The notes under the pieces were generated by a model that ran no database searches, was not told the DNA's origin, and saw only the letters and a list, made by a program, of their open reading frames with translations. From contig JAITXR010000319.1 of assembly GCA_031284665.1 (NCBI GenBank), positions 1 to 6,336 of the forward strand: a DNA stretch of 6,336 nt, read 5' to 3'. This DNA comes from Paludibacter sp. Its GTDB lineage: Bacteria > Bacteroidota > Bacteroidia > Bacteroidales > Paludibacteraceae. The translations under genes were made by a program, and so were the position numbers. Shown here piece by piece: positions 1 to 6,336 of this stretch (its first letter is position 1; each line of letters begins with the position of its first letter).

Positions 1-11
1 TCCACTCTCCC

Positions 12-1568
12 CTATTTTCCGTAATACGGATTTTGTACCAGCAAATCGTTTACTTCTATTTCGGCTTCCGAAATTGGCAGATACCAAGCGTCGTGGTTGG
101 CAAGCACCGAGCGTATCCAAGTGTCGTTTGCCGAAGTATTGTATTCTACAATTGTATTTATAAAATCCTGTTGATATTTGTAGTTTTTTGAGCGTCCAAA
201 GCGCATAAGGTCGTACCATCGTTTACCTTCGGCTGCAAGTTCCATATTGCGTTCGTCGAGAACGGCAGTCAGCATTTCGAGTTCGTTAGTTTCTACAACG
301 TTGATATTCAGGTCAGGCACTTGGGCGCGTTGACGAATTTTATTGATAATATCAAGTGATTCCTGCCATCCATTGGCACCTTTCCATACTAATGCTTCGG
401 CTTTCATAAGCATAATGTCAGCCATTCGATAAATAATATAGTTAGCATCAAGCCGTACACGCAAGTCGTTCGCCTGCTTGGTCTGACCACCTACATATTT
501 CCAAATACCCACAGATTGAGTTTCTGCGGTTATGCCATCTGGGCTCCAATAATTTCCAAACTCGGCGCGCACCGATATTTTGCCTGCTACAGTTGCCAAT
601 GCTTTTTCTTCCAGCAATTTGGCAGTCATAGTTGGAGTAAAGTCATAAGCAGGCGTACCACTGGTAGTTGTATTCCAATTGAATACGGTAGATGGACTGC
701 CTGTGGTTTTCCCTGTGGTGGCATAATCCCAATTCAGTTCAAAAATCGATTCGTTGCTGTTACCCGGATTAAATATTGTAAACCACTGGTCAGACACTGA
801 CATAAATATAGGTCGCCAAGTAGCGGTAGCATTTATCAACGAGTCGGCGTATGTAATACAGGCATCATAATCCTCCGACCACAGGCTCACATCGCTCATC
901 AGCGCATACAAAGCCCATTTGGTAGCACGTCCTTTGCTGGCTCCCAGCCATCTGTCGTTTTCAAACTGTTCTTTTGCCGAGCCGGTACTCAGTGCAGTAC
1001 GCATATCTTGTTTTATTTGTTCAATAATCACCGATTCTTCCGATTTGGCAATAGTAAAAGGCGCCGAATCGTCAACATAAGGGTCGAGTACCAAAGGCAC
1101 AGCACCAAAATTGCGCACTAAATAAAAATATATTAACCCACGCATAAAATAGGCTTCGGATTGATGGCTTTGCATCGCTCCGAAATTATAGGTTTCGTCG
1201 ATACTATAAACCTCCGGTGCATATTTTATCACCGAATTTGCCATATTGATAATCTTATAAAACGGAGCCCACTGACAAAGTTTAGAGTCGGCTGTCAACT
1301 GGAAATCCTGCAATTTTTGTTGCGCCTGCTTATCTGTTGTAGTCCAAGGATAAACCGAACTTGCCCGCGCCTCGCTCCAAGAAATAATAACCGGAGTGGC
1401 TTCTGTCATATACAAATATCCCGCAGCAAGCACAGCCTCTACATCTTCTTTCGATTTCCAATAGTCCGGCGTTACCTGTTCGTTTTTAGGCAAAATACTG
1501 AGCCATTCGTCGCAAGCGGTCAATAAGGCAGCCAAAGATATAATGCTTATATAAAGTATTTTTTTCAT
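12..1568 (-). CDS. SusD/RagB-family surface nutrient-binding lipoprotein
   Basis: This 518-residue lipoprotein is the extracellular lid and ligand-capture partner of the SusC encoded just before it. The N-terminus is a lipoprotein signal (MKKILYISIISLAALLTAC) with lipobox LTAC and lipidated Cys19, which fixes the ATG at 1568. The residues after Cys19 are Asp-Glu, in keeping with the acidic export signal that sends Bacteroidota lipoproteins to the cell surface. The SusD N-terminal region begins WLSILPKNEQVTPDYW. The helical TPR-like part includes SEAYFMRGLIYFYLVRNFG (about 137-155). The C-terminal SusD half shows YRMADIMLMKAEAL (380-393), ERNMELAAEGKRWYDL (439-454) and a terminal YLPISEAEIEVNDLLVQNP. 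All family landmarks are present and the frame is unbroken, so the protein looks intact. The ligand is not predictable: SusD proteins bind glycans or, in RagB, peptides. Only 11 bases follow the stop codon, so whether the operon continues is unknown. Confidence 0.96.
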   Translation of the reverse strand: MKKILYISIISLAALLTACDEWLSILPKNEQVTPDYWKSKEDVEAVLAAGYLYMTEATPVIISWSEARASSVYPWTTTDKQAQQKLQDFQLTADSKLCQWAPFYKIINMANSVIKYAPEVYSIDETYNFGAMQSHQSEAYFMRGLIYFYLVRNFGAVPLVLDPYVDDSAPFTIAKSEESVIIEQIKQDMRTALSTGSAKEQFENDRWLGASKGRATKWALYALMSDVSLWSEDYDACITYADSLINATATWRPIFMSVSDQWFTIFNPGNSNESIFELNWDYATTGKTTGSPSTVFNWNTTTSGTPAYDFTPTMTAKLLEEKALATVAGKISVRAEFGNYWSPDGITAETQSVGIWKYVGGQTKQANDLRVRLDANYIIYRMADIMLMKAEALVWKGANGWQESLDIINKIRQRAQVPDLNINVVETNELEMLTAVLDERNMELAAEGKRWYDLMRFGRSKNYKYQQDFINTIVEYNTSANDTWIRSVLANHDAWYLPISEAEIEVNDLLVQNPYYGK

Positions 1569-1602
1569 TTGATGTTGATTAAATTTAGTAATCTGTTAAT
1601 TC
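1569..1602 (-). other. susD translation leader (susD-proximal half of the susC-susD gap)
   Basis: This A/T-rich leader ends AATCAACATCAA directly before the susD ATG, with no Shine-Dalgarno sequence. A weak 5-base inverted repeat, GATTA (1577-1581) and TAATC (1589-1593) with a 7-base loop, lies close to the start, but it is A/T-rich and unlikely to be stable. There is no convincing -33/-7 promoter pair. The whole gap from the susC stop to the susD start is 68 bases, consistent with the two genes sharing a transcript. Confidence 0.45.
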
Positions 1603-1637
1603 TCATTTCGTCTTTTATCTGTTGTCTTTCGTCTATT
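1603..1637. repeat. Degenerate 7-base tandem repeat in the susC-susD gap
   Basis: Units in exact 7-base phase begin at 1603, 1610, 1617, 1624 and 1631. The plus-strand consensus is GTCTTTY (RAAAGAC on the coding strand). The units at 1610 and 1624 match it fully, those at 1617 and 1631 match partly, and the one at 1603 is weak. The octamer TTTCGTCT occurs exactly at 1606-1613 and 1627-1634. The array touches the first plus-strand base of the susC stop codon and fills the susC-proximal half of the 68-base gap. It has no dyad symmetry, so it is not a terminator. It may be a slippage-born spacer; no function can be assigned. Confidence 0.6.
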
Positions 1638-4600
1638 TAGAAATTTACGTTAAATCCTGCTGAGAATCGTATCGGAGCCGGCGTAGTGGCGTTATCCTGT
1701 GCCAATTTAGTAGCACTTGTCGGTATTGGCACTTCGGGGTCTTGTCCTCGGTAGGCAGTCCATGTATATAGGTCGTATCCGGTAACAAACACATTCAGTG
1801 TATTGAGACGTAATTGCTTGGAAATTTTTCTGGGCAACTGAAATGTAAGCGAAATAGATTTAAGTCGCACATAAGATGCATCTTCCACAAAACGGCTTGA
1901 GCCAAGATAATTGAAACCTTCGGTATATAACGCACGTGGAATGTCGGTATCGTCGCCTTCGTTGCGCCAGCGGCGTAATGTGGCAGTACTTTGATTATTA
2001 GAGTTATACATCGACTCGTTGTTCATACGGGCGGCGTTGATAATTTTTTGTCCAAAACGACCGTGAAAAAATGTATTGATTGTAAATTGTTTATACTTGA
2101 TAGAAAAACCTGCGCCACCGGTCAATACAGGCGTATAATTGCCAAGATACACAATGTCGTATTCGTTGATAACTCCATCTTTATTCTGGTCGGTGTAACG
2201 AGCATCGCCCGGACAAACTACGGCTGTTCCGTTTTTCATAATAATAGCCTTGCCATCCACATCGTTCATTACATTACCTTCTTTGTCGCGTGCATAAGTG
2301 TCATTTTTGCTTTGATATACGCCTTCGTATTTATAGCCATAAAATGCGCCAAGCGGACGACCTGCTTCGACTAAAAGTGCATAACTTCCATTTTTGAAAG
2401 TATAATTTTCCTGTTTCATATTTTCAGGAATTTTAGTTACTTCGTTTATATCGCGGCTGAAGTTCACATACGCTGCCAATCGCCAAGTTTTATTGTTCAG
2501 GATTACATAATCTGTCCTAAATTCCCAACCCTGATTGCCAAGTTCGCCCGAATTATAATATTTTATATTTGCATAGCCTGTATGTGATGCAATATCCACA
2601 TCTTTCATCAAAAGGTCTTTTACCCACTTGCGATACCAATCGAAAGTAAACGACAGATTGCCTCTTAAAAGAGATAAATCAATTCCAAAATTTACTTCGG
2701 TAGAAGTTTCCCATCTCAAGTCGTTGAGTTGCATACGTATCGGTGCAATTGCCGCCATATCCATATAACTTCCTGCTGAACTGAAAGCCCCCAAGTAAAG
2801 CGATGCTCCTGACGGTGCACGTCCGCTCTGACCAAGGCTGACACGAAATTTCGCCTCATCGAGCCATTTTTCGGTATTTTTCATAAACGGCTCATTTTGC
2901 ATATTCCACGAAAGTCCTACAACCGGAAAATAAGCAAAGCGCTGGTCGTCGCCCATTGCCGAGTTACCTTCGGCTGTAGCAGAAACATGTAGTATATAGC
3001 GTTCGAGCAAAGCATAGTTGAGCATCGCAACTCCGGTAACACTGCGCGATTCCGATTCGCCGGAGTTCATACCTTCGACAGCAGCACCAATAATTGGGTC
3101 GGATAGCCCCGACGAGGCATTACCCGAAGTGGTACTTGTGTAACTTGCGCTTTGCGACTGCGAACTGCGCAATACTGCTGTGGCAACTAATTGATGCGTT
3201 GAATTCCAACGTTTAATATACGAAAGTTTGTTTTCAAATTGCAGCGAAATAGCATCCGACAAAGCATCGGTACTTTGGTTGGCAAATTTATCTGTCCACA
3301 CTACGCCGGTGGCAATTTGCGGTAAAAATTTACGATTTTTTGTAGTACGCATATTAAGTGCAACCACAGCCTTGTAAGTTAATTCGGGCAAAAGTTGATA
3401 ATCGAGACGGAAAGTGATTTTCTCCTCACGCTGGGTGGTGTTGTTATAACTTTCTTTTGCCATTGCTACCGGATTATAATTCTTGCCATCTTTGCCATCA
3501 AAAACACTTTCAAAATTAGTGGTTTGGTACGAGAAGTATTGGTCAGTACGTTCGCCTGTGGCATCATCAATCCAATAAGGCGATTTGTTTGGCATTTTTT
3601 TGAATGCCTCGCTACGCAAATTGCCTGCCCAATCGGCTTTTTTGTCAATATTTGAATATCCAAAATCCACTCCTATTTTCAGTTTATTCGAAAACATATA
3701 ATTTATATTGAGCGAGGTATTCAGTCGGTTAAGTCCTGTACCAATGGTTGTTCCGCCTTCGTTGAGGTATCCGAGCGAAAATCTGTAATTGGCTTTATCT
3801 CCACCGCCACTCATCGAAAAGTTATTATCATACGACATTGAAGTGTGGCGAATTTCGTCAAGCCAGTCGGTATTCTGATTATACTCGTCAAAGTATTTCC
3901 AATCGGGAGCATAACCAATTTCGTTGGTATTGTACAGCAATTCCAAATACTTACTTGTTGTGTTGTTCAACCCTGTATAGTTAGCACTATTCCATATAGC
4001 ATCCTGCATAAGTGCCGTATATTGGCTGCCGTTGAGCATAGGAATGGTGCGTGGCTCCTGTTTTGCGGTAAATTTCGAAGAATACGAAAAATTAGTTCTT
4101 CCCGATTTTCCTTTTTTAGTTGTAATTAACAACACACCATTCGCACCTTTAGTACCCCAAATAGCAGTAGCCGCAGCATCTTTCAACACTTCGACCGACT
4201 CAATATCGGTAGGCGCAATATTCAAAAGAGAGCCAAGGTCTTCGTTGTTGGCAGTCGAGAAATCAAAATCTTCGCTAATAGTGGTATTGTATGCCACGCC
4301 ATCTATTACAATCAACGGCTCCGAAGATGCATTCAAAGTACTTGTACCACGAATACGGATTGAACTTCGCGCTCCAGGGTCGCCACCGCCCATAATAATA
4401 TCCACGCCACCAAGTCGTCCTTGCAAGGCTTCTTCGACCGAAAGCACCGGCACGTTAGCCACCAATTCTTCCATATCCACTTTTTGCGTAGCAGATACTG
4501 CCTCTCGCTGACTGATACCCATATCGTTACGGTCTATTTTGCGACCTTTAACTTCTACTCCTGCTAATTCTTTTTCGGCAGGGCGCATAGTTACATTAAT

Positions 4601-4897
4601 AGTTGGCTGACCGGTATAGTTAAAACTTTGCGATGCCATACTGATAAAAGAAAACGTTATTCTCAGGTCTTTTTCGTTTGCAGGAATTTGCAAGCGATAA
4701 CTTCCATCTATTCCCGTTACAGTTCCACCTATTGAGCGATCGCTTCTGTTGACGATATTAATATTCACACCCATCAGCGGTTCTCTCACGTTGTTAAATA
4801 TCTCATGAACAGTTCCTGTAAGAACTTGCTGTGAAAACATCGCAGTTGTGCCTGTCAGGAGCAAAAGCAGTGTTATTATATGTTTTTGTATTTTCAT
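1637..4897 (-). CDS. SusC/RagA-family TonB-dependent outer-membrane transporter
   Basis: This 1086-residue protein, of usual SusC length, imports ligands too large for porins across the outer membrane, powered by TonB-ExbBD and partnered by the SusD encoded next. A signal peptide (residues 1-22, hydrophobic LLLLL core, likely cut at FS/QQ) makes the ATG at 4897 secure. A carboxypeptidase-regulatory-like beta-sandwich follows (about 26-106, starting VLTGTV). The TonB-box position holds LAGVEVKG (111-118). The plug (about 130-265) shows SIRIRGTSTLN (179-189), PLIVIDGV (194-201) and DIESVEVLKD (231-240), then AIWGTKGANGVLLITTKKGK (245-264). The beta-barrel fills the rest and shows late SusC signatures: GDARYTDQNKDG near 900, RFVEDASYVRLK near 1000 and GQDPEVP near 1055. 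It ends in a C-terminal strand closing on Phe (FNVNF), as expected for BAM-assembled barrels. There is no STN domain, so signalling through a FecR-type anti-sigma factor is not expected. The sequence between PLIVIDGV and DIESVEVLKD is longer than in classical SusC. The substrate is unknown. Confidence 0.96.
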   Translation of the reverse strand: MKIQKHIITLLLLLTGTTAMFSQQVLTGTVHEIFNNVREPLMGVNINIVNRSDRSIGGTVTGIDGSYRLQIPANEKDLRITFSFISMASQSFNYTGQPTINVTMRPAEKELAGVEVKGRKIDRNDMGISQREAVSATQKVDMEELVANVPVLSVEEALQGRLGGVDIIMGGGDPGARSSIRIRGTSTLNASSEPLIVIDGVAYNTTISEDFDFSTANNEDLGSLLNIAPTDIESVEVLKDAAATAIWGTKGANGVLLITTKKGKSGRTNFSYSSKFTAKQEPRTIPMLNGSQYTALMQDAIWNSANYTGLNNTTSKYLELLYNTNEIGYAPDWKYFDEYNQNTDWLDEIRHTSMSYDNNFSMSGGGDKANYRFSLGYLNEGGTTIGTGLNRLNTSLNINYMFSNKLKIGVDFGYSNIDKKADWAGNLRSEAFKKMPNKSPYWIDDATGERTDQYFSYQTTNFESVFDGKDGKNYNPVAMAKESYNNTTQREEKITFRLDYQLLPELTYKAVVALNMRTTKNRKFLPQIATGVVWTDKFANQSTDALSDAISLQFENKLSYIKRWNSTHQLVATAVLRSSQSQSASYTSTTSGNASSGLSDPIIGAAVEGMNSGESESRSVTGVAMLNYALLERYILHVSATAEGNSAMGDDQRFAYFPVVGLSWNMQNEPFMKNTEKWLDEAKFRVSLGQSGRAPSGASLYLGAFSSAGSYMDMAAIAPIRMQLNDLRWETSTEVNFGIDLSLLRGNLSFTFDWYRKWVKDLLMKDVDIASHTGYANIKYYNSGELGNQGWEFRTDYVILNNKTWRLAAYVNFSRDINEVTKIPENMKQENYTFKNGSYALLVEAGRPLGAFYGYKYEGVYQSKNDTYARDKEGNVMNDVDGKAIIMKNGTAVVCPGDARYTDQNKDGVINEYDIVYLGNYTPVLTGGAGFSIKYKQFTINTFFHGRFGQKIINAARMNNESMYNSNNQSTATLRRWRNEGDDTDIPRALYTEGFNYLGSSRFVEDASYVRLKSISLTFQLPRKISKQLRLNTLNVFVTGYDLYTWTAYRGQDPEVPIPTSATKLAQDNATTPAPIRFSAGFNVNF

Positions 4898-4929
4898 GTT
4901 TTATTTATGATTTCAAAATTTCTTTATTC
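4898..4929 (-). other. 32-base gap between the FAS1 gene and susC (susC translation leader)
   Basis: This short, strongly A/T-rich spacer runs into the susC ATG with an A-rich stretch (AAATAAAAC just before the start). There is no GGAGG-like Shine-Dalgarno sequence, as is usual in Bacteroidota, where A/T-rich, weakly structured leaders support initiation. The best approach to a Bacteroides -7 box (TAnnTTTG) is AAATTTTG, and no TTTG sits about 20 bases upstream of it. There is no hairpin followed by a T-tract. The gap therefore gives no sign of a separate promoter or terminator, which supports co-transcription of the FAS1 gene with susC. Confidence 0.6.
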
Positions 4930-6336
4930 TTACAAAGTTGCGTCAATCAAATGAAAACATCCGTCCTTAAAGGCAAATGGAAAATAGTCGTAAGTGGCTA
5001 CAACATTAGGATTGTTTGTCCTATTTGTCGATTTCACATTCAAAGTTGTGCCTGTATCGCTATATTGCATTCTGGTACTCCCGTTTCCCGAAATATAAAC
5101 TCCGCTGCGCACCGACGACCCCGGATAAGGATAATTGGTAAATACATTGTTGGTAGCGAGAATAAAGTACGATTTCAAATAAGTTGCCAAAAGCGGAATA
5201 TCCTTATCTATTCCATCATCATCCCAATCGGCTAAAGTGCTGCAATTTTCAAATCCGGGTATTTGCTTGGCTATTACTGCCTGTTCTATCGCCTCATTCG
5301 TTGGAATAAAAGCAATAAAGCGTTGCGAGCCTGCAAGAAATGTAATAGAAGTTCCATTTACCAGTCCGGCACATTTAAGCAATTTCACAAAATTACTATA
5401 CAGATAACGATTGTCGTTGCCAACAGCCAAAGCATAAGCCAGTCCGTCCGATTTATCAGGCTCAAGCATCCCTGTAGCCGCATCCGAATAAGTATATGCG
5501 CGTCCATTATTCCACGCAGCACCATTATTGGTAATTTCGGTAAACGGCACAAATGGATTTCCTGTATATTCGGGATTAAGATAGTTGTTGAAATTGGCAC
5601 TGCTACTTATTGTACCATCTTTCAGATACCAATAATTAAACGAAATTTGACTCGGCACTACTTGTTTGCCCGTAGTAGCCAAGCCACCGGCAATGCTCGA
5701 TGTGTGCATATTTGCCATTTCCTGCATACGCTCCGTACTCAAAGAACTTAATCCGTCTTCGGTTTCTATTTCCAATACTTTTCTGCCTGCGTAACTGTTA
5801 AGTTGAATGCCGTTTTTCAGCAACAAAGCATCGGAAGGCACAAGTAGAGTAAATTGTATATTATTGGATGCATAAGCGTCAAGCATCTGAGACCCTGAGA
5901 GTGCGTAAAGAAATGCCATTTTGTTTTTGTCGCGAAAAGCAGGACCTGCCACCGAGCCAAACAAAGGCGGTGTGCCAATATCGCTCAAACCAAAGAAACT
6001 GCCGTTTACACACAAGGCTTTGTCCGACGCAGTATATGGATTAAAATTAAATACTGTGCCATAGCGATTCATAACCATTCCTTGCGTAATTTCTTCAGGA
6101 AAAACAATAGAGCCGCTATAATAAAATTGCAACAACAAATATTGCATTGCCAATCTATCCACATCACTAAGCGAAGAGTAACCGCCAATCCGCCAATAAC
6201 GCTGAAAAAAATCGTTGAGTGCTGCATTTGAAGGTGCAAAAATACTGAACGACTGTCGAGCCAAAATGGACACATTCTGATACGAAGTAGTAGGCCATTC
6301 GTTGGCTATTGGAGGCAAATCGCCACCATGAGTGTG
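4930..6336 (-). CDS. Fasciclin (FAS1) repeat protein, partial: 5' end lies outside the window
   Basis: The reading frame is open from the right edge to a TAA stop at 4930-4932, giving 468 residues of a C-terminal part. A TTG at 6316-6318 could be read as a start, but six further in-frame codons (HTHGGD) precede it to the edge, so the true start is most likely outside. Three degenerate FAS1 modules can be seen, each with the family's first motif: FSIFAPSN (6226-6249), FTLLVPSD (5830-5853) and FIAFIPTNE (5293-5319). Approximate spans, counted from the edge, are residues 20-115, 130-290 and 310-468. Module ends are marked by CVNGSFF, NGRAYTY and the terminal FHLIDATL. Module 3 carries an acidic DWDDDGIDKD stretch (5200-5229). 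FAS1 domains mediate adhesion or ligand binding and are not enzymes. The usual N-terminal signal or lipobox cannot be checked here. The susC gene follows after 32 bases, so an accessory surface role in that uptake complex is inferred. The FAS1 assignment is firm; the function is open. Confidence 0.88.
   Translation of the reverse strand, partial: HTHGGDLPPIANEWPTTSYQNVSILARQSFSIFAPSNAALNDFFQRYWRIGGYSSLSDVDRLAMQYLLLQFYYSGSIVFPEEITQGMVMNRYGTVFNFNPYTASDKALCVNGSFFGLSDIGTPPLFGSVAGPAFRDKNKMAFLYALSGSQMLDAYASNNIQFTLLVPSDALLLKNGIQLNSYAGRKVLEIETEDGLSSLSTERMQEMANMHTSSIAGGLATTGKQVVPSQISFNYWYLKDGTISSSANFNNYLNPEYTGNPFVPFTEITNNGAAWNNGRAYTYSDAATGMLEPDKSDGLAYALAVGNDNRYLYSNFVKLLKCAGLVNGTSITFLAGSQRFIAFIPTNEAIEQAVIAKQIPGFENCSTLADWDDDGIDKDIPLLATYLKSYFILATNNVFTNYPYPGSSVRSGVYISGNGSTRMQYSDTGTTLNVKSTNRTNNPNVVATYDYFPFAFKDGCFHLIDATL

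Noticed and set aside
1577..1593. Inverted repeat GATTA/TAATC as a terminator or attenuator before susD
   Set aside because: The stem is only five mostly A/T pairs with a 7-base loop and no T-tract, so it is too weak to call.
4032..4511. Plus-strand open frame of 159 codons opposite the susC 5' part
   Set aside because: It lies wholly antisense to the plug-coding region of an unmistakable SusC. Its translation has no recognisable family, and it is best explained as a mirror of susC codon use.
4898..4940. Bacteroides-type promoter for susC (AAATTTTG as a -7 box)
   Set aside because: The first base of the -7 consensus fails. The nearest upstream TTTG is only about 11 bases away instead of about 20, so the pair does not fit.
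4831..5235. Plus-strand open frame spanning the FAS1-susC junction
   Set aside because: It crosses the ends of two well-supported minus-strand genes, shows no family features, and is probably chance.
5263..5751. Plus-strand open frame of 162 codons opposite the FAS1 gene
   Set aside because: It is antisense to clear FAS1 coding sequence. The product is Cys-, Arg- and Ile-rich with no domain pattern or plausible leader.
12..6336. A new defence, mobile or biosynthetic system
   Set aside because: All three genes fall into known exported-protein families of Bacteroidota nutrient uptake. No nuclease, recombinase, toxin, repeat array or biosynthetic enzyme is present.

Overview
The window looks like chromosome from a member of the Bacteroidota. 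It carries three consecutive genes, all on the minus strand: a fasciclin-repeat (FAS1) protein cut by the right edge, a SusC/RagA-family TonB-dependent transporter, and a SusD/RagB-family surface lipoprotein. The SusC/SusD pair is the hallmark of this phylum. The A/T-rich gaps without a clear Shine-Dalgarno sequence ahead of the starts fit it too. No genus can be named safely from the sequence.

Layout in transcription order (right to left): 6336-4930 is the C-terminal part of the FAS1 protein, open to the window edge. A 32-base gap follows (4929-4898). SusC occupies 4897-1637. Next comes a 68-base gap (1636-1569) holding a short degenerate heptamer repeat. SusD occupies 1568-12. Only 11 bases lie beyond the SusD stop codon. 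No stretch over 300 bases is free of genes. I found no tRNA, rRNA, CRISPR array, transposase, riboswitch or convincing terminator.

The three genes most likely form one transcription unit encoding a nutrient-uptake complex of the outer membrane. SusD would capture an oligomeric ligand at the cell surface and lid the SusC barrel. SusC would import it using TonB-transmitted energy. The FAS1 protein would be an accessory exported protein, perhaps for ligand binding or adhesion. No glycoside hydrolase, peptidase, sulfatase, sigma/anti-sigma pair or hybrid two-component sensor is visible, so the substrate cannot be read from this window.

This is a recognisable type of locus, not a new class of system. 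The points most worth following up are the FAS1 gene placed immediately before susC, the lengthened and variant plug region of SusC, and the heptamer repeat between susC and susD.
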